Part shown: positions 18,569-27,938 of the stretch, piece after piece | Layout of the letters: each line of letters starts with the position of its first letter | How positions within the stretch are numbered: the stretch's first letter is position 1 | Source of the DNA: JAOZHU01 sp964506435 | GTDB lineage: Archaea > Thermoproteota > Bathyarchaeia > Bathyarchaeales > Bathycorpusculaceae | DNA length: 64,000 bases | Direction: 5' to 3' | NCBI GenBank assembly: GCA_964506435.1 | Contig: CAZDLK010000003.1 | Span: 1-64,000 of the forward strand | The notes under the pieces: model-generated | Told to the model about the DNA's origin: nothing | The model's input: the letters and a program-made list of their open reading frames with translations, nothing else | Database searches by the model: none | Position numbers and translations under genes: made by a program

Positions 18569-19291
18569 CTAGAACCTATATGATTTCACGAATACGTCTC
18601 CAGAGAGATGCCGAAAACTAGAATAAGATAGTTTAATGTCAAACTCTTTGAGACACCTAAAAAGTACAATAGGACAACGCTTTTTTGGAAAAATCATGTG
18701 ACCTATGACACGAACGGGAGTTAATCCAGCACATCTAATAGAGCGATAGACTGTTCTCATAGAATACCAACGTGAATACACGGGAACTTGCAAAGAGCGC
18801 TCAAAAAAATTAACAAAGCCAGCAATAGGAAAATAAATCCCAGACATATTAGGGAAATTAGCTACAAAGAAGCCTCCCTTCTTCAGAACCCGACTAACCT
18901 CAGCAAGAAACGCAGAACAATTCTTTACATGACTCATCACATTTACAGTTAAACAACCACCAAATGATTCATCAGCAAAGCCTAAATTCAAACCACTCAT
19001 TAAAAAATATTCCAAAGAATCGTTAGGCTGCAATAGACGTGAATGCTCATGCATGTTACGTGATAAATCAACACAAACAACATCTGCACCACGTTTGGCT
19101 AATTCTCGTGTGAACCGTCCAGTGCCAGAGCCAATCTCTAGGATACGTTTGCCAGCACAATTACCTACAAGTTCAAGAACTGCAGACTTTTGAATAGAAT
19201 CAACGTAGGCACCATGAGAACTTCTAAACCTTGTGTCATCATACACTTTTGCCGCGTCTTCGTAAAATTGCTGAACGGCATCTTCAGTCAA
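18569..19291 (-). CDS. Class I SAM-dependent methyltransferase
   Basis: A 240-residue Methyltransf_11-type protein. Motif I is ILEIGSGTGRFTRELAKRG followed by the acidic VVCVDLSRNM, which binds the SAM ribose. LGFADESFGGCLTVNVMSHV and EVSRVLKKGGFFVANFPN complete the signature. It overlaps the upstream glycosyltransferase gene by 8 bases and precedes the next by 4, so it belongs to the glycan operon. It may O-methylate a sugar of the surface glycan; the acceptor is unknown. Confidence 0.88.
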   Translation of the reverse strand: MTEDAVQQFYEDAAKVYDDTRFRSSHGAYVDSIQKSAVLELVGNCAGKRILEIGSGTGRFTRELAKRGADVVCVDLSRNMHEHSRLLQPNDSLEYFLMSGLNLGFADESFGGCLTVNVMSHVKNCSAFLAEVSRVLKKGGFFVANFPNMSGIYFPIAGFVNFFERSLQVPVYSRWYSMRTVYRSIRCAGLTPVRVIGHMIFPKKRCPIVLFRCLKEFDIKLSYSSFRHLSGDVFVKSYRF

Positions 19292-20474
19292 CGTTAGTCA
19301 CTAATTCCAGAAAAAGTAATTGATACTGGCGTCCAACCACATCAGCATCAAAAGCTTTAAGAGAAACAGCAAAGTTGTTACCACTTTTGTAATTGGCTTT
19401 ATTGCAAACAATAGTTAACAATCCTTTACTTAAAGCATCAACATCTCCGGGTGGAACCAAGAGTCCTGTGTTGCCACATAAAACTTCACGGGTGCCGCCA
19501 ACATCAGTGGCAATAACAGGAGTCCCAACGCGCATGGCTTCAAGCACAACCAAAGGATAATCAGAGATGCCATTCAAATCAAGAAAAGGAACAACAACCA
19601 GATCAACTTCCCTAATCAAATTTAGCATATCATCCACGAAACCCAACCAAACAACCCTATCCGCCAAACCAGTCTTTACTAACATATGGTGCAGACTGCT
19701 TTTTCTTTCCAAAAAATTTCTGTGAACCAACTCGGTTGTAACAATTAACTTCAATTTAGGAAGCGCTTTCGCCACCTCGATAAACGCTTTTAACAAAACA
19801 TCAATTCCCTTGTTATGCTTCAAATTACCAACAAACAACAAAATTGAATCATTATTACTAAAACCCAGATTACATAGGGACAGCGCCTTAGAAGTTGTCT
19901 CTTTTGGATAAGAAGGAACAACTGGCGGAATCAACACAACTTTCTGATTGGAGACCATAGCAGACAACAAAGAAGTGTAAACATTTTTTGAAATTGCCAC
20001 AAACCTGTCAGGAGCAAACAAGCACAATTTAGACGCTGAAAACCCAAAAAACTTGTTCAAGAAAATGCTCTTTGAGTGAGACTCACAATACTGGGTGTGC
20101 ACAACAGGAATCCTCAAAAGTTTTCCAACAATACTTGGAACAATACAAAGTATGATACTTCCAGAATGGCTGTTTATCACTTCAATCTTGTTTTGCTTAC
20201 AGAACTGCAAAAGACCAAAGAAAGAGATTACCCCATAAAGAAATAAATATGGAAAGGACATGTAACGTCCCGAAATACGCTTATTAACTATTTTTCCCCA
20301 ATCAAGCATGTAAACTCCCGATGGGCTACCACGAGGAGACGAACTGAAAACAAAAACTTCATCACCCAAATTATGCAAAGCCTGTCCAAGACGAACAGCA
20401 CTCACGGTAGCACCTCCCACAAAAACTCCTCTCTTAACCCAGCCAATTTCTGAACCAAAGATACAAACCCTCAG
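19284..20474 (-). CDS. GT4-family glycosyltransferase, apparently CTG-initiated
   Basis: A GT-B glycosyltransferase with acceptor motif GGATVSAVRLGQAL and donor motif PLVVLEAMRVGTPVIATDVGG. The nearest conventional start, GTG at 20420, would begin inside the acceptor glycine motif and remove the first beta strand. Upstream in frame the sequence reads RVCIFGSEIGWVKRGVFVGGA, a normal GT4 N-terminus. It is preceded by CTG at 20472-20474 and then directly by a TAG stop. CTG is therefore the most likely initiator, unless the sequence has an error. The gene overlaps the methyltransferase downstream by 8 bases. Confidence 0.82.
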   Translation of the reverse strand: MRVCIFGSEIGWVKRGVFVGGATVSAVRLGQALHNLGDEVFVFSSSPRGSPSGVYMLDWGKIVNKRISGRYMSFPYLFLYGVISFFGLLQFCKQNKIEVINSHSGSIILCIVPSIVGKLLRIPVVHTQYCESHSKSIFLNKFFGFSASKLCLFAPDRFVAISKNVYTSLLSAMVSNQKVVLIPPVVPSYPKETTSKALSLCNLGFSNNDSILLFVGNLKHNKGIDVLLKAFIEVAKALPKLKLIVTTELVHRNFLERKSSLHHMLVKTGLADRVVWLGFVDDMLNLIREVDLVVVPFLDLNGISDYPLVVLEAMRVGTPVIATDVGGTREVLCGNTGLLVPPGDVDALSKGLLTIVCNKANYKSGNNFAVSLKAFDADVVGRQYQLLFLELVTNVD

Positions 20475-20497
20475 CTAAAACCCACACCAAAAACTGG

Positions 20498-21697
20498 TCA
20501 ACAAAACGATTCAAACAATCTATACATTCGTTCGCCGATTTTTTCTGATGTTAGGTGTTCTGATACATATTTTTTGCCGTTTTGCCCGAGTTTTGAGCCA
20601 GATGATTCGTCTTTATATAGTTGGGTAACTGCTTCCGCTAAGCTGTTTGCATCGTCGGGTTTCACAACGTACCCAGAGTTAGTTAAATTAACATATCTTG
20701 CTGGTTCTCCGCTAGAAACACAGATTATAGGTTTTCCATATGCTTGGTACTCGAAAACTTTGGTGGGAAGCCCCAACTCTACAAAAGCCATACCCGCCAT
20801 GGGAAGCACAAAAGCATCCGCAGAGTCCAACAAGACATCCAACTCATCTTTGGGCAGAAAACGAGATTCCAAAACAACATTACGTAGACCACGCTCACAG
20901 ATAGCCTCCTTCAACTCCGCAACCTTCTCACCCACACCCCGAATAAAGAAAACAACATCCTCATTCTCACTCAAAAGCTCTGCAGCATCCAAGACCACAT
21001 CAAAATCGTAGCCCAAACCCAAAACCCCCGAGTACATAACAGTAAACCGATCCTTTAGCTTCTTACCGGCACTCAGAGGTTTAACGCTGTCAACTCCAAC
21101 CTCCACCACATGTACCTTCTTCGGAGAAATCCCATACTCAGCAACTATACTGCGCTTATAGCCTGAGCTTATAGGCGTAATAGCCGCTGGGACCACGTAC
21201 GAAAGCCAAGCCAAGAAATCCAGCACTTTTCGCGCAAGCGCAGACTTCACGTAGCCTAACTCGTAAAATACTTCAGGCCACAGATCATCCACATTTCGCA
21301 CGACAGGCACACGTTTCACAGTGCCATAAATAAAGCTGGGAAAGAAACAGAATAAGTTAGGATTAGCGCCCCAAACCACATCCACCTTGCCCACAAAAGG
21401 TAAGGCGAATAAAGAAGAAATAATAAAACACAGGTGCAAAATGATCCGTTTCAATGGGCTGCTGTGCGCCAAAGCAGGAATCCATACACGAAAAACCTTC
21501 GCGGCTTCAAATCTTTCAGAGACAACTGCCTTATGCGTGTACTGGCGGGGTACTTTTCCATGGGGGTAATGCGGGAAAGCAGCCACAACAGTAACATCAC
21601 AGTCCTTACTCAGCAAGCCTTTGACCACATTAGACGCTCTAGTGCTGCCTCCGCCCATGTCAGGCGGAAAATACTGAGCCAAAACCAGAACTTTCAT
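20498..21697 (-). CDS. GT4-family glycosyltransferase (WcaI/WbuB-like)
   Basis: The start is placed at the methionine of MKVLVLAQYFPPDMGGGS (21697). The longer frame from 21760 adds 21 cysteine-rich residues unlike the family and overlaps fcl by 8 bases. The 399-residue enzyme has the GGGSTRASNVV acceptor motif, VMYSGVLGLGYDFDVVLDAAELL at the domain boundary and LPTKVFEYQAYGKPII as donor motif. Relatives include fucosyl- and N-acetylfucosaminyl-transferases. That fits its position directly after the GDP-fucose genes, though specificity is inferred only from context. Confidence 0.87.
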   Translation of the reverse strand: MKVLVLAQYFPPDMGGGSTRASNVVKGLLSKDCDVTVVAAFPHYPHGKVPRQYTHKAVVSERFEAAKVFRVWIPALAHSSPLKRIILHLCFIISSLFALPFVGKVDVVWGANPNLFCFFPSFIYGTVKRVPVVRNVDDLWPEVFYELGYVKSALARKVLDFLAWLSYVVPAAITPISSGYKRSIVAEYGISPKKVHVVEVGVDSVKPLSAGKKLKDRFTVMYSGVLGLGYDFDVVLDAAELLSENEDVVFFIRGVGEKVAELKEAICERGLRNVVLESRFLPKDELDVLLDSADAFVLPMAGMAFVELGLPTKVFEYQAYGKPIICVSSGEPARYVNLTNSGYVVKPDDANSLAEAVTQLYKDESSGSKLGQNGKKYVSEHLTSEKIGERMYRLFESFC

Positions 21698-21752
21698 ATA
21701 GAATAGCCCTACGGCACAGAAAAAACACGTATGATTGTGTAATACGAAAACT

Positions 21753-22709
21753 TCATGCACTCAGTCCTGCATCTTTATTCTGTGAGTACCAATCAATCGT
21801 TTTCTTCAGACCGCCTACAAAACTCGTTTTGGCAACAAAACCAAACTCGCCTCTAGCTTTAGCCACATCAAGACACCTTCGCGGTTGCCCATCGGGTTTT
21901 GAATGGTCCCATATAATTTTTCCACTGTATCCTGTAAGATTAGCTATCATATGTACAAGGTCTCTTATCGTGATTTCCATACCCACTCCTAAATTCACCG
22001 GGTCTGGTTTGCCATATTTTTCTGCAGCTAAAAGAATCCCTTCAGCTGCATCCTCCACATACAGGAACTCCCGAGAAACGTTGCCAGTACCCCACACCAC
22101 AACTTCGTTTTTTCCCGCTGATTTTGCATCAACCATTTTCTTGATAAGAGCAGGAATAACATGTGAACTTTCAGGATCAAAATTATCCCTCGGTCCGTAC
22201 AAGTTAACTGGCAACAAATAAACAACGTTGAAACCATACTGCGCCCTATAAGCCTGAGCTTGGACCAGCAGCATCTTCTTGGCAACACCATAAGGCGCGT
22301 TTGTCTCTTCTGGATAACCGTTCCACAAGTTTTCCTCTTTGAAAGGAACGGGCGTGTACTTCGGATAGGCACATATTGTTCCTAAGGCAACAAATTTTTG
22401 CACTCCTTCTTGCCTTGCAGCTTCCATCAGCTGAATACCCATTACAGCGTTATCATAGAATAATGTGGCGGGGTATTTCTTGTTAAACCCTATTCCACCA
22501 ACTTTAGCGGCTAAGTGGATAACAACATCTACGTCTTCAACAGCCTTCACACAATTTTCCCATTTCCTAAGGTCGCTGTCTTCACTTCTAGGAATACGAA
22601 TCGCCCCAAAGGGCACGTTTCTTTCCTTTACCAACTTCTCAACTATAAAAGACCCTAAAAACCCAGCGCCGCCAGTAACCAGTATCGTCTTATCCGCCCA
22701 AAAGTTCAA
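21753..22709 (-). CDS. fcl: GDP-L-fucose synthase
   Basis: An extended short-chain dehydrogenase, 318 residues. It catalyses the 3,5-epimerisation and NADPH-dependent 4-reduction that turn GDP-4-keto-6-deoxymannose into GDP-L-fucose. The Rossmann motif is TGGAGFLG. Family markers are HLAAKVGGIGFNKKYPA, the active-site serine region replaced by LGTICAYPK, the YGVAKK catalytic Tyr-Lys pair and VNLYGPRDNFDPESSHVIPAL. Serine is more usual where this enzyme has threonine (GTICAYP), and both can serve the proton relay. Its gene begins one base after gmd, so the two form a GDP-fucose unit. Confidence 0.9.
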   Translation of the reverse strand: MNFWADKTILVTGGAGFLGSFIVEKLVKERNVPFGAIRIPRSEDSDLRKWENCVKAVEDVDVVIHLAAKVGGIGFNKKYPATLFYDNAVMGIQLMEAARQEGVQKFVALGTICAYPKYTPVPFKEENLWNGYPEETNAPYGVAKKMLLVQAQAYRAQYGFNVVYLLPVNLYGPRDNFDPESSHVIPALIKKMVDAKSAGKNEVVVWGTGNVSREFLYVEDAAEGILLAAEKYGKPDPVNLGVGMEITIRDLVHMIANLTGYSGKIIWDHSKPDGQPRRCLDVAKARGEFGFVAKTSFVGGLKKTIDWYSQNKDAGLSA

Positions 22710-22710
22710 A

Positions 22711-23757
22711 CTAGTCTACCTTCCACCATCTATCTGGAAACGTTTTTTCTAGAATTTTGTCACCATCTCCGATTGGATCTAAACCCGCGCTGCGCATATC
22801 AGCATCCACCATTATTTGCACCAGTTCCTTGAATTTAATCTTCGGATTCCAAGCCAACTTTGCTCTAGCTTTACTTGAATCAGCGATTAACTCGTCAGTC
22901 TCAGTAGGTCTGAAATACCGAGGGTCAATCTGCACATATTTCTCGGAGCGTAAACCCACATAAGAGAAAGCTTCTTCAACAAACTCTTTAACCGAATGTG
23001 CCTCACCAGTACCCAAGACAAAATCCGCTGCTTGGTCACTTTGTAACACTTTCCACATACCTTCCACATATTCTGGAGCGTATCCCCAATCACGCCTTGC
23101 ATCAAGGTTCCCAAGATAAAGAACTCTCTGCTCTTTAGCTAGAATGTTCGCTAAAGCACGTGTTATTTTTCTGGTTACAAAAGTTTCGCCTCTTCTAGGA
23201 GATTCATGATTGAACAAAACTCCATTACAAGCAAACAAGCTATAACCCTCCCGATAGTTAATCGTTGTCCAAAAAGCATGAACTTTAGCAACTGCGTAAG
23301 GACTCCGCGGCTTGAAAGGTGTCTCCTCATTCTGCGGGGGAGGAGAACCCCCAAACATCTCACTACTAGATGCCTGATAAAACTTAACGTTATTCCTACT
23401 TCTTCGAATAGTTTCCAGAATCCGTGTAGTGCCCAACGCAGTAACGTTTCCAGTATATTCTGGAATATCAAAACTTACGCGGACATGACTCTGAGCACCC
23501 AAATGATAAACTTCATCTGGTTTGATATTATAAAGTAGGTTTGATGTTTGCTCAGCATCTGAAAGGTCCCCATAATGAAGAAAGAACTTGGTCTCAGGCT
23601 CATGAGGATCCACATAGATGTGATTTATCCTCGCGGTATTGAAGGTGCTAGCTCTTCTCATTATCCCATGTACTTCGCAGCCTTTTGAAAGCAGGAATTC
23701 TGTTAGGTACGAGCCATCTTGCCCAGTTATTCCAGTAATGAGCACCACTTTTTTCAT
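22711..23757 (-). CDS. gmd: GDP-mannose 4,6-dehydratase
   Basis: A 348-residue SDR enzyme converting GDP-D-mannose to GDP-4-keto-6-deoxy-D-mannose. The conservation is strong and specific: ITGITGQDGSYLTEFLLSKG, RRASTFNTARI, HLGAQSHVRVSFDIPEYT, YQASSSEMFG, RSPYAVAKVHAFW with catalytic Tyr-Lys, and FNHESPRRGETFVTRKITRA. The length is normal. With fcl directly downstream it supplies GDP-fucose or a related 6-deoxyhexose for the glycosyltransferases of this locus. Confidence 0.96.
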   Translation of the reverse strand: MKKVVLITGITGQDGSYLTEFLLSKGCEVHGIMRRASTFNTARINHIYVDPHEPETKFFLHYGDLSDAEQTSNLLYNIKPDEVYHLGAQSHVRVSFDIPEYTGNVTALGTTRILETIRRSRNNVKFYQASSSEMFGGSPPPQNEETPFKPRSPYAVAKVHAFWTTINYREGYSLFACNGVLFNHESPRRGETFVTRKITRALANILAKEQRVLYLGNLDARRDWGYAPEYVEGMWKVLQSDQAADFVLGTGEAHSVKEFVEEAFSYVGLRSEKYVQIDPRYFRPTETDELIADSSKARAKLAWNPKIKFKELVQIMVDADMRSAGLDPIGDGDKILEKTFPDRWWKVD

Positions 23758-23799
23758 AAAAATCGCCTTAAGATCTTCTGAAGATTTCGCGACATAGTT

Positions 23800-24804
23800 C
23801 TATTTTGCGCCAGTTATTCTTTTAGAAAGTCTCGAGATAGCGTACAGCGTTATAGCTGTTGACAACATAAAAAAGCCGATCAGCACAAAGGCTATGGAAG
23901 CCAAGGCAATATTCGTCACTATGCTATGTGTAATGGCGTAAATCTGCAACATCCAGACGCCAAACCCTATTCCTGCAAACAGGAATACCAAGCTGGGAAT
24001 ACCTAGAACCGTTAATGGCCTTTCCTCTATAATAAGCCGAACAATAGACGTAATAACGCCTATTCCGTGCTTTATAGGATTCTCTGTTGAGGTGGCTACT
24101 TCACCATCATCGTACGTGCAGGAAGCGGGCACTTCACAAATCTTCAAATTGTGTGTATTAGCTTCAAAAAGTATCTCGACGCTGGCACCCATGCCAACCT
24201 CAACAAGGCTGAGACACTTCAAAGCTTTACGGTTGTAGGCTCTAAATCCGCTTTGAGCGTCGCTGACGTGTTTCTTCGAGCGCCCATTAACAAGTTTGGC
24301 TATCAATTTGGCGCCAAGCTGCCGGTATGCGGGCATCTCCGAGGTGCCGTTGGCATCAACAAAGCGGCTGCCGATTACCACATCTGCTGTGCGTCTAATA
24401 ATCGGTTTCACAACGGTGGGAATCTCGCGTGGATCATGTTGTCCGTCAGCGTCCAACGTAACCAAAACATCAGCGTTAAGCTTCATAGCCCGTTTAAACA
24501 GGCTTTGAAGGGCAGCGCCATAACCCATGTTGCATTCGTGTCTTATCACTTCAGCGCCAAGCTTTTTAGCTATTTCCGCTGTCATGTCGCTAGAACCGTC
24601 ATCACAGACTATTACTTCATCAGCGTACTTCTGCGTCTGCAAAATCACCTTCGCTATAGTCATTTCCTCGTCGTACGCAGGTATAGCTGCAACGACAAAG
24701 GGTTTGCTCTTCAATGATTCATCAACTTTGCTACTTAGCTCAACTCTTACGTCTTCAGAAAAAGTATCTTGTGCTAGTAAACTCTTGTTATCAGTCAACA
24801 TCAT
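23800..24804 (-). CDS. Polyprenyl-phosphate glycosyltransferase (DPM-like GT2)
   Basis: A GT2 enzyme that likely moves a sugar from a nucleotide donor to dolichyl phosphate. The start of the GT-A fold is VVAAIPAYDEEMTIAKVIL and the metal site is TLDADGQHDPREI. The segment MPAYRQLGAKLIAKLVNG, then SDAQSGFRAYNRKAL, is diagnostic of the dolichol-phosphate mannosyl/glucosyltransferase subgroup. Two C-terminal transmembrane helices (about residues 265-320) anchor it. It would load the lipid carrier used by the GT-C membrane enzymes in this locus. The first 30 residues are extra, and an internal start is possible. Confidence 0.9.
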   Translation of the reverse strand: MMLTDNKSLLAQDTFSEDVRVELSSKVDESLKSKPFVVAAIPAYDEEMTIAKVILQTQKYADEVIVCDDGSSDMTAEIAKKLGAEVIRHECNMGYGAALQSLFKRAMKLNADVLVTLDADGQHDPREIPTVVKPIIRRTADVVIGSRFVDANGTSEMPAYRQLGAKLIAKLVNGRSKKHVSDAQSGFRAYNRKALKCLSLVEVGMGASVEILFEANTHNLKICEVPASCTYDDGEVATSTENPIKHGIGVITSIVRLIIEERPLTVLGIPSLVFLFAGIGFGVWMLQIYAITHSIVTNIALASIAFVLIGFFMLSTAITLYAISRLSKRITGAK

Positions 24805-24924
24805 GGAAAACCGTTATCTGTTTCTTCTTTAGAAAATTTAAGCTTTATGTAAGTCGTAATCTGGAATACAAAACGCCTCAACAACCGTTATCTAAATTCG
24901 CTGCAGATAATGCTCGGATTTTGG

Positions 24925-25881
24925 TCAAACGCAACAAAAGGCTGCTAATCCGTCCTTCAAGAAAATACGCGGTTCATATCTTAACATCTTCCTTGCCCTG
25001 CTCACATCAGCGTAGCTATGCTTCAAATCGCCCTGTCTAGCACCACGATATTGAGGACTAACTCCTTCAGCTCCAAACATCTGCATGAGCAATTGGGCCA
25101 ACTGATTGATCGTCGTCGGTGCCCCTGTGCCAATGTTAAATGTTCCAGTTACGGCATCACCACCATCCAAAGCCAGCCTCATCGCCCTAACCACGTCCTC
25201 AACACAAACAAAATCCCTCGTCTGCAACCCATCCCCATAAATAACAGGCACCTTCCCACCACGCAGGCGCTCCACAAACCGCGTAATCACTCCGCCATAC
25301 TGATCAGCCCGCATTCTCAAGCCATACACATTAAACAACCTAAGAACTACAGTTTTCAACCCATGCTCTTCCGCAAATTCGCTACAGCACCGCTCCGCCT
25401 CCAGCTTCGACTCAGCATAAGGCGAGATAGGACGCATTGGATGCTTCTCATCAACTGGCAAATATTTTGATTCCCCATAAACCGCACATGTCGACACATG
25501 AACAAACCGATTCACGTCACCACGCAAACAGGCCTCCAAGAGGTTCCTAGTTCCACCCACGTTTACATCACGTGTAACTTCCGGATTCTTCACCGAGTAA
25601 GGCACGCTCGTTATAGCCGCCAGATGAAACACGGCAGCCACTCCCTTCACTGTCTCAAATACTACCTGCTTGTCCCGCACATCACCCTTAACAAAAACAA
25701 CATCACCAGCATCTATGTGCGCCTTTATGTTCTCCAAAGTACCCGTCGAAAGATTATCTAATACACATACTTGGTATCCAGCTTTAACCAGCACACTGAC
25801 TAAATGGCTTCCAATAAATCCAGCGCCGCCTGTGACGAGAATCTTCGCCTTAGTCAAGGAAAAACCTCTCTGCATAGACAA
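24925..25881 (-). CDS. NAD-dependent nucleotide-sugar epimerase/dehydratase (extended SDR)
   Basis: A 318-residue UDP-glucose-4-epimerase-like protein. The NAD-binding motif is TGGAGFIGSHLV, then VCVLDNLSTGTLENI. The catalytic triad region is VSTCAVYGE plus YAESKLEAERC. QTRDFVCVEDVVRAM and FNIGTGAPTTINQLAQLL bind the nucleotide-sugar. Such enzymes make UDP-galactose, UDP-xylose or related sugars; the exact reaction is uncertain. The protein ends earlier than most relatives, within the final helix. The gene has a short gap of 15 bases from the unknown gene at 25897. Confidence 0.87.
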   Translation of the reverse strand: MSMQRGFSLTKAKILVTGGAGFIGSHLVSVLVKAGYQVCVLDNLSTGTLENIKAHIDAGDVVFVKGDVRDKQVVFETVKGVAAVFHLAAITSVPYSVKNPEVTRDVNVGGTRNLLEACLRGDVNRFVHVSTCAVYGESKYLPVDEKHPMRPISPYAESKLEAERCCSEFAEEHGLKTVVLRLFNVYGLRMRADQYGGVITRFVERLRGGKVPVIYGDGLQTRDFVCVEDVVRAMRLALDGGDAVTGTFNIGTGAPTTINQLAQLLMQMFGAEGVSPQYRGARQGDLKHSYADVSRARKMLRYEPRIFLKDGLAAFCCV

Positions 25882-25896
25882 GAATTGTCAAGACTG

Positions 25897-26310
25897 TCAT
25901 ATTTGAAACAGCCTATGTGTGTTCATCTGAGTTATCGCCAAATACCGCGCGAATAATGTATCCTCAGCCCATTGTGACGCAGAAACATTGCCCCAGTTCA
26001 GGGCTATGCGGCTAACTTTCTGGGTTAAAGAGCGACCAACTACTCTCACCAGCTTCTCCACAGTACTTTCCATAGCCAGCTTCAGCTTAATCAATATGGC
26101 CGTCACAACTTTGGCCAATATCGCACTTTCAATTTTGTCTACGCAACGAACAGTGAGATCCAAAACGCCCCTTTCCACTCTATTTAAAACCCGGAACCAG
26201 ACGCCGCGCCTCAAAGCAGTCCGTTTAGCTTCAACAAGCCGCCTAACAGAAATAACATCACTAACTGTTACTCTTGACGATAATGTTTCTAGCGGCATTT
26301 CAAGAGGCAA
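25897..26310 (-). CDS. Unknown protein, paralogue of the gene at 42506
   Basis: A 137-residue helical, basic protein of no recognised family. It shares a clear pattern with the protein at 42506-42904: RRGVWFRVLNRVERGVLDLTVR here against RAGVWFKALRSIDRALIDLTMR there. Both also have a similar W-G-N-x-S/A-A segment and an LFARxLAxxxxN C-terminus. It has no signal peptide or metal motif. It sits between the epimerase and a membrane glycosyltransferase-like protein on the same strand. A regulatory or scaffolding role in glycan assembly is possible but unsupported. Confidence 0.7.
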   Translation of the reverse strand: MPLEMPLETLSSRVTVSDVISVRRLVEAKRTALRRGVWFRVLNRVERGVLDLTVRCVDKIESAILAKVVTAILIKLKLAMESTVEKLVRVVGRSLTQKVSRIALNWGNVSASQWAEDTLFARYLAITQMNTHRLFQI

Positions 26311-26372
26311 ACTATGCTGTTATAACATAAAAACTTTGCCTTAAAGCCAGAACAACAAGTCTAACGTGCTTT

Positions 26373-27938
26373 TCAACAAGACGGCGCATATTGGAATACA
26401 CCCATATTTTCAAAACGCTGAATCTCAACAAACTCTGACGGAAGCTGAGACAGCTCATACCAGCCCTTCCCATTCGCCCACCACACAGTATAGACCTTGC
26501 TGTAGCCTTCAGCGACAGCTTCCTTTGCTGCTTTAACCATTTGCTCACCTAGCGCCTGCTCAGCCAATCTGGTGAATTCAGACTTATTCAGTTCCGTAAC
26601 CGATTTTCCGCTTTGAAGGTAAAGGACAGAAAACTCATGCATAACCTCATGAGCCACCAGCATCGAACTATTATCCATGTTTTCATTTAGCCACGTAAAG
26701 CATTGAACTACTGACGGGTTATCCTTGATGGATACAGCGTTTTGAAGCAATGAGGAGGGCACATACATCAAATATGGGTTATACTGCGCAAAGTATGGAA
26801 ACGGCTCCTCAGGATAAGTGAACAAGTAAAACGTTGAAGGAATAAGAATCAATGATAACAAGAAGGCTAAAGAGGCTACTTTGAGAATTTTCCGATAAAG
26901 AATTGCGCCAGTTTTTATGTGTATCAGCTTTGCTACTCCTTCAGCAGCACAAAAAGCCAAGGGATAAACGAGCAAATAGACCCACCGCCACCAATATATT
27001 ATGCTTGCTTGCGTATTAAGCACGGTCACTATTGATACTCCTATGCAAAAGGCAACCCAACATAACAAAGTTCTATTCTTGAGCACTCTAAACCCCAGGA
27101 CCGCTAAAGGCAGTATCAAAACGTAGCTGTAAAAAATTAATCCTAAGACTTCAGAAGCTGCATTTGCGCTTGCTTCATAGACAGTGGAGCCTAAGGGTAT
27201 GGTTACTGCCCCAGTGGATGGAGAATACCGCTGGAAGAAGAACAGGGAAGCTGCCACGCCTGTAATTATCGTTAGAAAGACAAAGTCATGCCAATCACGC
27301 TTTAACAAGTGATTAAGCGCCTCTATGCCGAAAATGAATAACATTAGAACTGCAATTATCTCATGAGACAACACCGCTAAAACCATGAAAACACAAGTCA
27401 CGGTATACCGATAATGAGACTTGAAACCGTTCAAGGATACAAGTGCGGCCATAAAAAAGATCGAAGCAAAAGCCTGCCGATAATAAGAGCCAGAGATTAT
27501 AAGCGACATGAAGTAAACAGAAGCTAAAACCGAACTGAGCAAAGACTTGCGGAAGCTCCACTTGAGCGCATATCGGGCGTAGGCAAAAAATAGAAAACCT
27601 AAAATGCCGTGCATAAGCGGACCAAGAGCTTTCAGTAAGAACACCGCGTCCACGCCAGAGAAGCCGTGAATTCCAGTCACAATAGCATAAAACATATTCG
27701 TTGATTTCAAAACCGACAACGGAGCTAACCGTAATGCCCAGCCGTCAACAATGGCACGCACATACCGCAGAGTATCCAAGCCAATTGGGTAGGGACCAGC
27801 CAATATTTCAGGCACTGCTCTGACTAACATGGCTATTATGAAGGCGGCGATGCCGTATTTCCACTGGGCCTCTACGTGAATATGCGCTAGTTTCAACCTG
27901 AGCTTACTCGCGGTTGTTGTTAAGCTGTGCATGTTCAT
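26373..27938 (-). CDS. GT-C-like polytopic membrane protein
   Basis: A 521-residue protein with about eleven predicted transmembrane helices. The first external loop (GPYPIGLDTLRYVRAIVDG, about residues 48-66) carries an Asp in the place used by GT-C glycosyltransferases, and a short outward C-terminal domain (about 400-521) follows the last helix. The layout resembles the large protein at 13992. Oligosaccharyltransferase-type WWDYG is not present, so it is not AglB. It overlaps the gene at 27935 by 4 bases, showing coupled translation of two membrane enzymes. Confidence 0.65.
   Translation of the reverse strand: MNMHSLTTTASKLRLKLAHIHVEAQWKYGIAAFIIAMLVRAVPEILAGPYPIGLDTLRYVRAIVDGWALRLAPLSVLKSTNMFYAIVTGIHGFSGVDAVFLLKALGPLMHGILGFLFFAYARYALKWSFRKSLLSSVLASVYFMSLIISGSYYRQAFASIFFMAALVSLNGFKSHYRYTVTCVFMVLAVLSHEIIAVLMLFIFGIEALNHLLKRDWHDFVFLTIITGVAASLFFFQRYSPSTGAVTIPLGSTVYEASANAASEVLGLIFYSYVLILPLAVLGFRVLKNRTLLCWVAFCIGVSIVTVLNTQASIIYWWRWVYLLVYPLAFCAAEGVAKLIHIKTGAILYRKILKVASLAFLLSLILIPSTFYLFTYPEEPFPYFAQYNPYLMYVPSSLLQNAVSIKDNPSVVQCFTWLNENMDNSSMLVAHEVMHEFSVLYLQSGKSVTELNKSEFTRLAEQALGEQMVKAAKEAVAEGYSKVYTVWWANGKGWYELSQLPSEFVEIQRFENMGVFQYAPSC

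Noticed and set aside
20498..21760. Longer start for the WcaI-like glycosyltransferase (21760)
   Set aside because: The additional 21 residues are Cys/His/Phe-rich, unlike the family, and overlap fcl. The methionine at 21697 starts exactly at the conserved first strand.
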